From: Gigantopelta aegis
Lineage: Eukaryota; Mollusca; Gastropoda; Neomphalida; Peltospiridae
Reading direction: 5' to 3'
Assembly: GCF_016097555.1 (NCBI RefSeq)
Contig: NC_054713.1
Coordinates: 13,193,806-13,257,805 of the forward strand
DNA: 64,000 nucleotides
Made by a program: the position numbers and the translations under genes
Notes under the pieces: generated by a model
Seen by the model: the letters and a program-made list of their open reading frames with translations, nothing else
The model's database searches: none
Told to the model about the DNA's origin: nothing
Shown: positions 1-12,183 of the stretch, piece after piece
Position numbering within the stretch: the stretch's first letter is position 1
Layout: the number at the start of each line of letters is the position of its first letter

Positions 1-1420
1 AATATAAAATACACGTACACAGAGTGTGAAATACACTTACACAGAATACAAAATACACGTACACAGAGTATAAAATACACGTACACAGAATATGAAATAC
101 ACGTATACAGAGTATGAAATACACGTACACAGAGTATGAAATACACGTACACAGAATATGAAATACACGTACACAGAATATGAAATACACGTACGCAGAG
201 TAAAGAAAGAAATGTTTTATTTAACGACGCACTCAACACATTTTATTTACGATTATATGGCGTCAGACATATGGTTAAGGACCACACAGATTTTTAGAGG
301 AAACCCGCTGTCGCCACTACATGGGCTACTCTTTCCGATTAGCAGCAAGGGATCTTTTATTTGCGCTTCCCACAGGCAGGATAGCACAAACCATGGCCTT
401 TGTTGAACCAGTTATGGATCACTGGTCGGTGTAAGTGGTTTACACCTACCCATTGAGCCTTGCGGAGCACTCACTCAGGGTTTAGAGTAGGTATCTGGAT
501 TAAAAGTCCCATGCCTCGACTGGGATCCGAACCCAGTACCTACCAGCATGTAGACAGATGGCCTAACCACGACGCCACCGAGGCCGGTCGTACATAGAGT
601 ATGAAATACACGTACACAGAGTATGAAATACACGTACACAGAATATGAAATACACGTACACAGAATATAAAATACACGTACACAGAGTATGAAATCATGT
701 GCACACAAAAAATACAATAAAATACACGTACATGGAATATCAAATACACATTCAGGAAATACGATTTATGGAATATCAATACTAGTAAGTATGCATTGAA
801 ATAATATCAAATACATGTACAAATAATAAATATATTCACAAAAGAATACCAAATACAAGAACGAAGAGTACTGGATACGTGCAGTGCCAAGAATATAAAA
901 TACACGTACAGATAATATTGAATACAAATACAACAATATCAAATACACGTACGTGACATATCAAATACACGTACAGATAATATTGAATACAAATACAACA
1001 ATATCAAATACACGTACGTGACATATCAAATACACGTACAGATAATACTGAATACAAATACAACAATATCAAATACACGTACGTGACATATCAAATACAC
1101 GTACAGATAATACTGAATACAAATACAAAAATGTCAAATACACGTACGAGACATATCAAATACATGTACATATAATGTCACATGCACGTGTACAGGCTAT
1201 CAAATACACGTACAGATAATATTGAATACAAACACAAAAATATAAAATACACGTACATGACATATCAAATACATGTACAGATAATCATGTCAAATGCCCG
1301 TGCATTGAAGGCGTCGGAAGCGGGTAACTGCCTATACACATAGTATCAAATACACATGCACGTAATATCAAATACACAGAATATCAAATACTCGAAACTA
1401 CAAAATATCAAATTCGCTTA
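1..1420. repeat. Minisatellite with 22-bp and 65-bp periods, interrupted by a SINE
   Basis: The core unit is close to AAATACACGTACACAGAGTATG (22 bp written as 10+12: AAATACACGT ACACAGAGTATG). Regular 22-bp units occupy about 1-202 and 590-720. From about 900 to 1290 the array changes to a 65-bp higher-order unit (spacing measured at 931, 996 and 1061) that joins AATATCAAATACACGTACGT to GATAATATTGAATACAAAT. The TACACGTA core is retained throughout. The SINE at 203-589 lies inside the array. In gene terms this is downstream intron of the TRPC gene on the minus strand. Confidence 0.9.
203..589 (-). mobile_element. SINE, head II (tRNA-like GGCCTCGGTGG) with tail alpha
   Basis: Read on the minus strand it opens with GACCGGCCTCGGTGGCGTCG, has a B-box-like GGATCCCAG stretch, then the core shared by all SINEs here (GCAAATAAAAGATCCCTTGC) and ends in tail alpha, GTGCGTCGTTAAATAAAACA followed by TTTC repeats. 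The flanks are minisatellite, GTACGCAGAGTA on one side and GTACATAGAGTA on the other, so the target duplication cannot be told apart from the repeat. Confidence 0.9.
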
Positions 1421-1429
1421 AACATTTGC

Positions 1430-1525
1430 CCGGGCAGAATGAATGAATGAATGAATGAATGAATGAATGTTTAACAACACCCCAACACGAAAAATACATC
1501 GGCTATTGGGTGTCAAACCGGGCAG
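1430..1525 (-). mobile_element. SINE tail fragment ending in (TTCA)n
   Basis: On the minus strand it reads CCCAATAGCCGATG, then a GTTGTTAAACATTCATTC ending in repeated TTCA. The same tail is seen at 26560-26735 and 33270-33378. Only the 3' end of the element is present. From 1526 to 2056 I see nothing but AT-rich intron. Confidence 0.6.
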
Positions 1526-2053
1526 AATGCGTATGGTGCCAAAACGTTTTAGTGGGGTTTTATTGTTGTTGTTTCAAGCACAACGCTATAAAACAAATGT
1601 AAATCTTTAATAATGTTTCAAAGAAAACGTGAATAAACTGGTATGAATATGGTTGAAAATATATTATTTAATTTTTCGGCAATGTAGCTACATTCTGCGC
1701 CTTCCGACACTAAACACAAAATTAACTGACAGACTGACCTATGCTCGTGCGGCGTATATTTTATGGACTATTTTTACGTATATGGACATCCCAAATCCTA
1801 ATGGCTACAAGAGACAAGCACCTGTAACGGCTGGAGAGGCAAGGACTGGGATGTGGATGTGGACAGCGACAAAGTTGAAATATAAGAGACGTGTCCAGAG
1901 TGGAATGAAATAAGACGGAATTTTAAAAAAGGGAGAAAAGAAGAAGAAAAACAAAATGAAAATAAAGGGGCCCAACTTGTTACATCAGTCAAATCGTTCT
2001 GAAAACAAATGTCCGTAGGGTGACCGGAAATGTATACTCAGACTATAATATTA

Positions 2054-2247
<194 letters not shown>

Positions 2248-2447
2248 NNNNNNNNNNNNNNNNNNNNNNNNNNNNNNNNNNNNNNNNNNNNNNNNNNNNN
2301 NNNNNNNNNNNNNNNNNNNNNNNNNNNNNNNNNNNNNNNNNNNNNNNNNNNNNNNNNNNNNNNNNNNNNNNNNNNNNNNNNNNNNNNNNNNNNNNNNNNN
2401 NNNNNNNNNNNNNNNNNNNNNNNNNNNNNNNNNNNNNNNNNNNNNNN
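2248..2447. other. Assembly gap of 200 N
   Basis: Exactly 200 undefined bases, a usual placeholder size. The gap cuts the TRPC exon at 2057-2247. The exons for S1-S6, at least 0.7 kb of coding sequence, should fall between exon 4 and this exon. They are absent from the readable sequence, so the true gap is probably larger than 200 bp. Confidence 0.95.
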
Positions 2448-2965
2448 GCGGTTTGATTTCCATTAGCAGTGCCAGGATTTAAAGGCATACTGTCACGGAT
2501 TTAAGGACCTTATATCACTAAAAATGGATAATAAATGAAAATTTACATTAATTCTTGAAAACCAGACATAGCTATCGCATCTCTTTAATGGAACAATAAT
2601 GGAGTGATATCCATGTCAATCCTCTTGGCAATTTTAGTTTTTGAATTATGGACCATTGCCACAATTCAATTATTTTCACAAAATATCATTAATAAGTGAA
2701 GTATAGTGGTTACGTAGATGTTTGAATAAAGTACATTTAGAGGAAATCAAATATATTTTTGTACAGGTAATACTTTGTTAGGCCATGTAATAGGTCAGTG
2801 GTTTGTGACAATATGTCTTTAATATTACGGGCACCCACATTGTCTAGGAGTTCTGATTTGAGGCAATATGTAAAGACAAAAGGTGTGGGGGACAATGCAA
2901 TTGGAGGGTATGTTACACAAAGAAGGAGATATAGACAAGAGAGGCCTTGGATATAATTTTGTGTG
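2448..2965. repeat. Dispersed repeat R1, copy 1, split by a TTAA-flanked MITE
   Basis: Segments 2448-2482 (GGTTTGATTTCCATTAGCAG) and 2819-2965 (CACCCACATTGTCTAGGAGT) match in order the repeat at about 9430-9880. The two halves are separated by the MITE at 2483-2818. Family unknown to me. Confidence 0.65.
2483..2818. mobile_element. piggyBac-like MITE with TTAA target duplication
   Basis: The element starts AGGCATACTGTCAC right after TTAA (2479-2482) and ends GTGACAATATGTCT right before TTAA (2819-2822). The ends are inverted repeats of about 14 bp plus a weaker inner extension. The copy at 30675-30989 has the same ends in the opposite orientation and is also bounded by TTAA. There is no coding capacity. 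TTAA duplication is characteristic of the piggyBac superfamily. Confidence 0.8.
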
Positions 2966-5900
2966 GTAACACTTACGTTCCCCCACAGCCACACGAGGTA
3001 TATGACGGACATGACTGGTACAGCAGGGCCACACAAGGTATATGACGGACATAACTGGTACAACACCGCCACACGAGGTATATGACGGACATGACTGGTA
3101 CAACACGGCCACACGAGGTATATGACGGACATGACTGGTACACCACTACCCCCCCCCCCCTACGACCACACAAGGTATATGACGGACATGACTGGCACAC
3201 ACCTTACCTCCCCCCAGGGCCACACGAGGGATATGACGGACATGACTGGTACAACACGGCAACTCGACGTATATGACGGCCATGGCTGGTACAATACCGC
3301 CACACGACGTATAAGACGGACATGACTGGTAAAACACCGCAACACGAGGTATATGACAGACATGACTGGTACACCACTTCATCCCCCCCCCCCCCACACA
3401 CACACACGGACACACGAGGTATATGACGGACATGACTGGTACACAACTTACCTCCCCCCACGGCCACACGAAGTATATGACGGACATGACTGGTACACAC
3501 CTTACATCCCCCCCACGGCCACACGAGGTATAAGACGGACGTGACTGGTACAACACGGCCACTCGAGGTATATCACGGCCATGGCTAGTACAACACCGAC
3601 ACACGAGGTATATCACGGACATGACTGGTACACACCTTACATCCCCCCCCCCCCCCCCCCACAGCCACACGAGGTATAAGACGGACGTGACTGGTACAAC
3701 ACGGCCACTCGAGGTATATCACGGCCATGGCTGGTACAACACCGCCACACGAGGTATATGACAGACATGACTGGTACATCACTTACCTCCCCCCCCCCCC
3801 CCACACACACACACGGTAACACGAGGGATATGACGGACATGACTAGTACACAACTTACCTCCCCCCGCGGTCACACGAGGTATATGCCGGACATGACTGG
3901 TACACCACGGTCACACGAGGTATATGACGGACATCACTGCTACACCACTTGCCTCCCCCCCCCCCCCAACACGGTCACACAAGGTTTATGACGGACATGA
4001 CTGGTACAACACCGCCACACGAGGTATAAGACGGACATGACTGTTAAAACACCGCCACACGAGGTATATGACGGACATGACTGGTACACCACCTGCCTCC
4101 CTCCCCACCCCCCACAGTCACACGAGGTATATGACGGACATGACTGGTACACACCTTACCTCCCCCCTCCCCACGGTCACACGAGGTATATGACGGACAT
4201 GACTGGTATAACACGGCCACTCGAGGTATATCACGGCCATGGCTGGTAGACCACTTACCCCCCCCCCCCCCCCCCCCACCCACACACACACACGGACACA
4301 GGAGGTATATGAAGGACATGACTAGTACACAACTTTCCTCCCCCCACGGCCACACGAGGTATATGACGGACAGGACAGGTACACCGCGGTGACACGAGGT
4401 ATTAGACGGACATGACTGGTACAACACGGCCACACGAGGTATATCACAGACATGACAGGTACAGTACTTACCTCCACCCCCCCCCCCCCCCCCACACACA
4501 CACGGTCAGACGAGGTATATGATGGACAGGACAGGTACACAAGTTACCTCCCCTCACGGCCACAGGAGGTATATGACGGACATGACTGGTACACAAGTTA
4601 CCTCTCCCCCCCCCCCCCCCCGCCCACGGCCACACGAGGTATTATGACGGACATGACTGGTACAACACGGACACTCGAGGTATATCCCGACCATGACTAG
4701 TAAAACACCGCCACACGAGGTATATGACAGACATGGCTGGTACATCACTTACCTCCCCCCCACCCCCACACATACACAGGGTCACACGAGATATATGACG
4801 GACATGACTAGTACACAACTTACCTCCCCCCACGGCCACACGAGGTATATTACGGACATTACTGGTACACCACGGTCACACGAAGTATATGATGGACATG
4901 ACTGGTACACAACTTACTTCCCCACCCCCACCCCACCCCACCCCCCACCCCCACCCCCCACCCCCACAGGAGGTATATGACGGACATGACTGGTACACAA
5001 CTTACCTCCCCCCCACGGCCACACGAGGTATATGACGAACATGACTGATACAACACCGCCACCCGAGGTATATGACGGACATGACTGGTACAACAGCGCC
5101 ACACGAGGTATAAGATGGACATAATTGGTAAAAAAACGGCCACACGAGGTATATGAAGGACATGACTGGTACAACACTTGCCTCCCTCCCCCCCCCCCCC
5201 CCCCCCCCCACGGTCACACGAGGTATATGACGGACATGACTGGTACACACCTTACCTCCCCCCTCCCCTCCCATGGCCACACGAGGTACATGACGGGCAT
5301 GACTGGTACAACACGGCCACTCGAGGGATATGACGGCCATGTCTGGTACAAACCGCCACACGAGGTATATGACGGACATGAGTGGTAAAACACTGCCACA
5401 CGAAGTATATGACAGACATGACTGGTACATCACTTACCTCCCCCCCCCCCCCCCACACACACACAAACGAGGTATATGGTGGACATGACTGGTAGACAAC
5501 TTACCTCCCCCCACGGACACAGGAGGTATATGACGCACATGACTGGTTCAACACCGCCACACGAGGTATATGACGGACATGACTGGTAAAACACCGCCAC
5601 ACGAAGTATATGACAGACATGACTGGTACACCACTTACCTCCCCCCCCCCCCCACACACACACACACGGAAACACGAGGTATATGACGGACATGACTGGT
5701 ACAACACCGCCACACGAGGTATATGACGGACATGACTGGTACACCACGGTCACACGAGGTATAAGACGGACATGACTGGTACAACACGGCCACACGAGGT
5801 ATATGACAGACATGACAGGTGCAACACTTACCTCCCCCCCCCTCCCACACACACACACGGTCAGACGAGGTATATGATGGACATGACAGGTACACAACTT

Positions 5901-6690
5901 AACTCCCCCCACGGCCACAGGAGGTATATGACGCACATGACTGGTACAACACGGCCACTCGAGGTATATGACGGCCATGGCTGATACAACACCGCCACAA
6001 GAGGTATAGGACGGACATGACTGGTACACCACGGCCACACGTGGTGTATGACAGACATGACTGGTACACCACTTACCTCTCCCCCCCCCCCCCCCCCCCC
6101 CCCCACACACACACGGAAACACGAGGTATATGACGGACATGACTGGTACAACACCGCCACACGAGGTATAGACGGACATGACTGGTACAACACGGCCACA
6201 CGAGGTACATGACGGACATGACTGGTACACCACTTACCTCCCCCACCCCTACGGCCACACAAGGTATATGACGGACATGACTGGCACACACCTTACCTCC
6301 CCCCAGGGCCACACGAGGGATATGACACACATGACTGGTACAACACAGCAACTCGACGTATATGACGGCCATGGTTGGTACAATACCGTCTCACGAGGTA
6401 TAAGACGGACATGACTGGTAAAAGACCGCCACACGAGGTATATGACAGACATGACTGGTACACACTTACCTCTCTCTCCCCCCCCCCCCCCCCCCCCCCC
6501 ACCCCCCCCCCCCCCCCCCCCCCCACCCCCCCCCCCCCCCCCCCCACACACGGTCAGACGAGGTATATGATGGACATGACAGGTACACAAGTTACCTCCC
6601 GTCACGGCCACAGGAGGTATATGACGGACATGACTGGTAAAACACCGCCACACGAGGTATATGACAGACATGACTGGTACACCACTTACC

Positions 6691-6721
<31 letters not shown>

Positions 6722-8834
6722 ACGGCCACACGAGGTATATGACGGCCATGGCTGGTACAACACCGCCACACGACGTATAAGACGAACATGACTGGTGAAA
6801 CACCGCCATACGAGGTATATGACAGACATGACTGGTACATCACTTACCTCCACCCCCCCACGGTCACACGAGGTATACGACGAACATGACTGTTACACAA
6901 CTTACCTCCCCCCCCCCCCCCCCCCCCCACGGCCACACGAGGTATATGACGGACATGACTGGTACAACACGGCCACTGGAGGTATATCATGGCCATGACT
7001 GATAAAACACCGCCACACGAGGTATATGACAGACATGACTGGTACATCACTTACTTCCCCACACACACACACGGTCACACGAGGTATATGACGGACATGA
7101 CTAGTACACAACTTACCTCCCCCCGCGGACACACGAGGTATAAGACGGACATGACTGTTAAAACACCGCCACACAAGGTATATGACGGACACGACTGGTA
7201 CACCACTTGCCTCCCTCCCCACCCCCCACGTCACACGAGGTATATGACGGACACGACTGGTACACACCGTAGCTCCCCCCCCCCCCCCCCCACATGGCCA
7301 CACGAGGTATGACTGGTACAACACGGCCACTCGAGGTATATGACGGCCATGGCTGGCTCAACACCGCCACACGAGGTATATGACGGACATGACTGGTACA
7401 TCACTTACCCCCCCCCCCCCCACACACACACACACACGAGGTATATGGTGGACATGACTGGTAGACAACTTACCTCCCCCAACGGCCACACGAGGTATAT
7501 GACGGACATGACTGGTACAACATGGCCACTCGAGGTATATCACGGCCATGGCTGGTACAACACCGCCACACGAGATATATGAGAGACATGACTGGTACAC
7601 CACTTACCCCCCACTCCCACCCACACACACCCCCGGACACACGAGGTATATGAAGGACATGACTAGTACACAACTTACCTCCCCCCACGGCCACACGAGG
7701 TATATGGCGGACATGACTGGTACAACACCGCCACACGAGGTATAAGACGAACATGACAGGTAAAACACCGCCACACGAGGTATATGACAGACATGACTGG
7801 TAAATCACTTACCTCCCCCCCCCCCCCCCACGGTCACACGAGATATATGACGGACATAACTGGTACACACCTTACCTCCCCACTCCCCACGGTCACACGA
7901 GGTATATGACGGACATGACTGGTACACACGGCCACTCGAGGTATATGACGGTCATGGCTAGTACAACACCGCCACACGAGGTATATCTCGGCCATGGCTG
8001 GTACAACACCGCCACACGAGGTATAAGACGGACATGACTGGTAAAACACCGCCACACGAGGTATATGACAGACATGACTGGTACATCACTTACCTCCCCC
8101 CCCCCCCCCCCCCCACACACACACGGTCACACGAGGTATATAACGGACATGACTAGTACACAACTTACCTCCCCCCACGGCCACACGAGGTAAATGACGG
8201 ACATGACTGGTACACCACGGCCACGCGGAGTATATGACGGACATGACTGGTACAACACGGCCTCACGGGGTATATGACGGACATGACTGGTACGGCACCG
8301 CCACACGAGGTATATGACGGACATGACTGGTAAAACACCACCAGACAGACTTGACTGGTACACCACTTACACCCCCCCCCCCCCCCACACACACACGGTC
8401 ACACGAGGTATATGATGGACATGACTGGTACACAACTTACCTTCCCCCACGGCCACACGAGGTATATGACGGGCATGTCTGGTACAACATGGCCACACGA
8501 GGTATATGACGGACATGACTGGTACAACACCGCAATACGAGGTATATGACGGAAATTACTTGTACAACACGGCCACATGAGGTATATGACGGACATGACT
8601 GGTACAACACGGACATGACTGGTACAACACGGCCACACGGGGTATATGACGGACATGACTGGTACAACACGGCCACACGAGGTATATGACAGACATGACT
8701 GGTACAACACGTCCACGCGGAGTATATGACGGACATGACTGGTACAACACGGCCACACGGGATATATGACGGACATGACTGGTACGGCACCGCCACACAA
8801 GGTATATAACGGACATGGGTGGTACACCACTTAC
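2966..8834. repeat. 5.9-kb minisatellite built from the 3' end of TRPC exon 4 and its splice donor
   Basis: The basic 40-bp unit on the plus strand is GGTATATGACGGACATGACT then GGTACAACACCGCCACACGA. Longer units of about 54-70 bp add ACTTACCTCCCCCC with a variable C run and (CA)n. Five or so unit types recur in a set order, giving a higher-order period of roughly 245 bp. On the minus strand the long unit reads VPVMSVIYLVWPWG followed by GAG|GTAAGT, which is the end of exon 4 (VPVMSVIYLVWPWGK then AAG|GTAAGT) with its donor. About 30 units keep the donor-like TTACCT. Units of 40 bp rotate reading frame, so long open stretches on both strands are by-products. Confidence 0.95.
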
Positions 8835-9002
8835 CTTTCCCCACGGCCACACGAGGTATATGACGGACATCACAGGTACGAGAAGGATGCCTATAGGTAT
8901 GGCTAGCATCAGGTAGGTGAACCGGTTCAGGTAGCGGAGAAAGGGCACGCCGCTGTACCACAGTTCAGCGATCTGGGCCTGACTCTGATTGTGAGCAACA
9001 AA
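8835..9002 (-). CDS. TRPC: TRPC-like channel, exon 4 (linker and pre-S1)
   Basis: The exon has 56 codons, phase 0 at both ends. The acceptor is TTCTGTTGTAG at 9003 and the donor AAG|GTAAGT at 8835/8834. The protein begins FVAHNQSQAQIAELWYSG, matching the TRPC motif FVAH...LLxxIWY that follows the conserved AIK..QKK at the end of exon 3. It ends in a hydrophobic stretch, AIPIGILL, then VPVMSVIYLVWPWGK. This corresponds to the pre-S1 helix region (in insect TRPs roughly PVLS.CYLIAP). An earlier GT at 8879/8878 (CTC|GTACCT) is possible, but the GTAAGT donor is much better and keeps family similarity. The exon's last 45 bases and donor are the template of the minisatellite that follows directly. 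Confidence 0.85.
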
Positions 9003-9035
9003 CTACAACAGAAAAACAGTTAACTGTAGTCAACC

Positions 9036-9211
9036 CAGAGGCGGGTTTATAGGGGGACCAGGGGCCCGCCCATTCTAAATATTGAGAAAGTTATATTTAT
9101 TTTTTGTTTCTTCATTCTGAGGAATCCCTTCAGGAATAGTTGTGCCCTTCGGCCACATGTCATTGCTCATTCCCCCCCCCCCCCCCAATGGATTTTCTGG
9201 ATCCTCCACTG
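9036..9211. mobile_element. Short MITE-like element with C run, 33 bp upstream of exon 4
   Basis: It starts CAGAGGCGGGTTTATAGGGG and ends TTCTGGATCCTCCACTG, so the outer bases are weakly inverted (CAGAGG, CAGTGG in reverse). An internal run of C is present. No clear target duplication is seen. Assignment to the CAGTGG-ended MITE group is tentative. Confidence 0.4.
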
Positions 9212-9359
9212 GACATCCATGGAACTAAATAACAAAATATGGTTTTAAGAGATATCCGGTTTGGAGAGATTCTGTTCTTATTTAAAAAGGGACCCAGAAA
9301 AATGAATGCATGAAAGAATGGATATTTAACGAAAAATACATATACCATAAAAAATGGAG

Positions 9360-9425
9360 CAGATTATTAATAAACCAAGGTGCTCTAGTGGTGTTGTCAA
9401 ACAAAACAAACTTTATTTATTTATT
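9360..9425 (+). mobile_element. SINE tail beta fragment
   Basis: Contains TTATTAATAAACCAAGGTGC, TCTAGTGGTGTTGTCAAACA and AAACAAACTTTATTT, the 3' tail called beta here. Head and core are missing. Confidence 0.6.
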
Positions 9426-9880
9426 TATCTATTCGAGGATATTCCGGTTTGGGGGTTTGATATCCACTGGCATTGCCAGGATTTAGTATTTGGGGATTTA
9501 ATATTGGAGACCAGTGGCGGATCCAGGAAATCCATTTACAGGGGAGGGGGAGGGGGGCAATGACATGAGGCAGAATGCCAATGGAATTTTAGGGGAGGTT
9601 TGGAGTGGATCGTTAAAAACGAAAATTAATATATAATAAAATAATAACTGTTTCAAAATTTAGTGGGGGGGGGGGGAGGCGAGCCCCTCCCCCCCCCCCC
9701 CTTAGATCCACCTCTGGAGACACCCACATTGTCTAGGAGTCGTGTTTTGGGTCGATATGTAAATGCAAAAGGAGATTGGGACGGGTCGGTGTTATTGGAG
9801 GGTATGGCCCTATATCTCTCTCCCTCCCTCCCCCCCACCCCCCCCCCCCCCTACCCCGGGGTCTACGCCAGTGCTGATTT
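9426..9880. repeat. Dispersed repeat R1, copy 2, split by a hAT-like MITE
   Basis: GGTTTGATATCCACTGGCAT with GCCAGGATTTAG (9440-9511) and CACCCACATTGTCTAGGAGT with GGGTATG (9717-9810) match R1 copy 1 in order. A pyrimidine run at 9815-9855 follows. The MITE at 9512-9716 separates the halves. Confidence 0.6.
9512..9716. mobile_element. hAT-like MITE, CAGTGGCGGATCCAG ends, 5-bp target duplication
   Basis: Left end CAGTGGCGGATCCAG, right end TTAGATCCACCTCTG, imperfect inverted repeats. GAGAC flanks it at 9507-9511 and 9717-9721. A relative lies at 25164-25354. Inside are long G and C runs. Confidence 0.7.
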
Positions 9881-10017
9881 TTGATTGTATAATTAATGTA
9901 AAGCTACTATTTCACTCATGATTAGTTTTAGACATAACCTTAGTACACTAAAATATGTTGGGTGGCAGTACAAAAAAATTATATTCGGGCCGCAGTAAGT
10001 GTGGTTCTTTTTCGTAT

Positions 10018-10344
10018 GGGGCGAGACGTAGCTCACTGGCAAAGCGCTCGCTTGATGCTCGGTCGGTTTGGGATCGATCCCCGTCAGTGGGCCCATTCGG
10101 CTATTTCTCGCTCCAGCCAGTGCACCACAACTGATACATCAAAGGCCGTGGTATGTACTACCCTGTCTGTGGGATGGTGCATATAAAAGAACCCTTGCTG
10201 CTAATCGAAAAGAGTAGCCCATAAAGTGGCGACAGCGGGTTTCCTCTCTCAATATCTGTGTGGTCCTTAACCGTATGTTTGACGCCATATAATCGTACAT
10301 AAAATGTGTTGAGTGCGTCGTTAAATAAAACATTTCTTTCTTTC
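10018..10344 (+). mobile_element. SINE, head I (tRNA-like) with tail alpha, full length
   Basis: Head GGGCGAGACGTAGCTCACTGG holds an A-box-like TAGCTCACTGG and a B-box-like GGGATCGATCC. It is followed by the common core GCATATAAAAGAACCCTTGC and tail alpha ending in (TTTC)n. The flanks TTCTTTTTCGTATG and TTCTTTTTCGGATG form a 14-bp target duplication with one difference. Confidence 0.92.
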
Positions 10345-11331
10345 TTTCTTTTTCGGATGCACACATAGCCAGTTTTTAGTATTGAATCTGTATTTGATTT
10401 AATTTATTATGACGGAAATCCATTAACAAGTAGAGAAATCATTGATTAATTATTGATCTATGCCATATTTCGAGTATCTAGGAAAATGTGGAATTTCCAC
10501 TGTTGCACGAACGGTAACAAAGAAAAAAAAACCCAACACACGCAGACACTCGATGTAAAAGTCGATTACTGTTATAATAAAAAAAACCCCAGGACATTGT
10601 TAATTTAAAAGCAATGTTTTGTAATTATATTTCCCGAGTGCGGCGTGTACTATTTGTAACGAAGCTTTTATAAATTAATCGAAGCAGAAGACATCTCTAC
10701 GGATCGTTACTTCATTTTTATATCATACGTGACTGAGCTGCAACATTCTGGAATTTATTAAAGGCACACTGTCCGCAATATTTCTAATACTGAATTATGG
10801 ATGGAAATCCTACGCGGATCACAAAAGATAACTAAGTTACAAAGGCTAGTGCTCACTGGAAAGCAGCATAAAACTGGATTCGATTAATTTTATTATATAA
10901 ACGCTAAATAATTGGGCCAGGTTTAGGGAATTTGGTTTCGTGGGGAAACCTCTTCAATAGCTGAAAGAACTTTCTAATAAATAAAAATATATTAATACAG
11001 CTAAAATTGTCTGCCATATAACAGCAAAGTAGTTCGTGAATTGCAGTGGAATATTTGTTAAAAGATTTTTGAAATTAGAGGGGTCACCTTTGTTCCGTCA
11101 GTACTAGAAACAAAGAAAAAAAAGGTAATCGAGTTTTATTACAGCTTAAATGGTCACTATTGTATCAGCAAATATTTGGTTAATTATATTGAATGATTTG
11201 AAAAAAATCGGAGGGGTAGGAGAGATTAAAAAAACCGAAACCGGGAAACAAAATCCAATTAAACAATAATAAAAAATAAATAAATAAAAGATAAAAATAA
11301 TTTTAAAATATTAAATAAATGAAAAATGAAC
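10345..11331. other. Intron 3 sequence, AT-rich, mostly unrecognised
   Basis: No exon is visible. At 10757 TTAAAGGCACACTGTC resembles the end of the TTAA-flanked MITEs but no partner end was found. Oligo-A runs are frequent. Confidence 0.5.
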
Positions 11332-11532
11332 CTTCTTCTGTCCCATTTTGATGGCCGCTGTGAGGATGGGGAGTATTGCGCTGTCGTTATCATCCTCCTC
11401 CACCTCGTCCCCCTCCTCCTGGACGGGGATGGGACCGCTCAGGATTGTCTTCACCTCGTCCGAGCTGTGACACTGATCCATGAGGTCAGTCGTGAAATCC
11501 TGTACCTGTTGATCCAGCTGATTGTACAGTAA
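11332..11532 (-). CDS. TRPC: TRPC-like channel, exon 3
   Basis: The exon has 67 codons, phase 0 at both ends: acceptor TTTTTACAG before LLYNQLDQQVQDF, donor AAG|GTTCAT after AIKMGQKK. It aligns with the TRPC segment that follows EFK at the end of the previous exon (family pattern ...CKDF..DLLD.CR...EVE.IL). An acidic patch, EEGDEVEEDDNDS, is inserted in the variable loop before the conserved AIK..QKK. The donor is not strong (GTTCAT). The first 12 coding bases and the acceptor are repeated many times in the array just upstream (11533-12120). Confidence 0.85.
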
Positions 11533-12120
11533 CTGTAAAAACAATAAAACTATTGTACAATAACTGTAAAACAGTAAAATATTGTACATTAACTGTAAAA
11601 CAGTAAAATAGTGTACAGTAACTGCAAAAACAATGAAACTATTGTACAATAACTGTAAAACAGTCAAATATTGTACAGTAACTGTAAAACAGTCAACTAT
11701 TGTACAGTAACGGTAAAACAGTAAAATAGTGTACAGTAACTGTAAAACAGTAAAACATTGTACAGTAATTGTAAAACAGTAAAATATTGTACAGTAACGG
11801 TAAAACAGTAAAACATTGTACAGTAGCTGTAAAACAGTAAAATATTGTACAATATATGTAAAACAGCAAAATAGTGCATATTATTAACTGTGAAACAGTA
11901 AAACATTGTATAGTAAGTTAAGATTGTAAACTGCTGTGCAGTAACTGTAAAACAGTAAAATATTGTATAGTAACTGTAAAACAGTAAATTATTGTACAGC
12001 AAATGTAAATAAGTAAACTAGTGTACAGTAACCGCTAAACAGCAAAATATGTACAATAACTGTAAAGCAGTACAATATTGTACAATGAATGTAAAACAGT
12101 AAAATAGTGTACATTAATTG

Positions 12121-12183
<63 letters not shown>

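Noticed and set aside
8878-8880. Alternative exon 4 donor CTC|GTACCT
   Set aside because: It is weak and drops the VPVMSVIYLVWPWGK segment, which fits TRPC pre-S1 sequence. The GTAAGT at 8834 keeps phase 0 and is a consensus donor.
2973-8961. Many open frames of 60-267 residues with SCPSYTSCG, PVMSVIYLV and HVRHIPRVA words on both strands
   Set aside because: They are the three readings of a 40-bp repeat. Only the first unit, as the end of exon 4, has a case for being coding.
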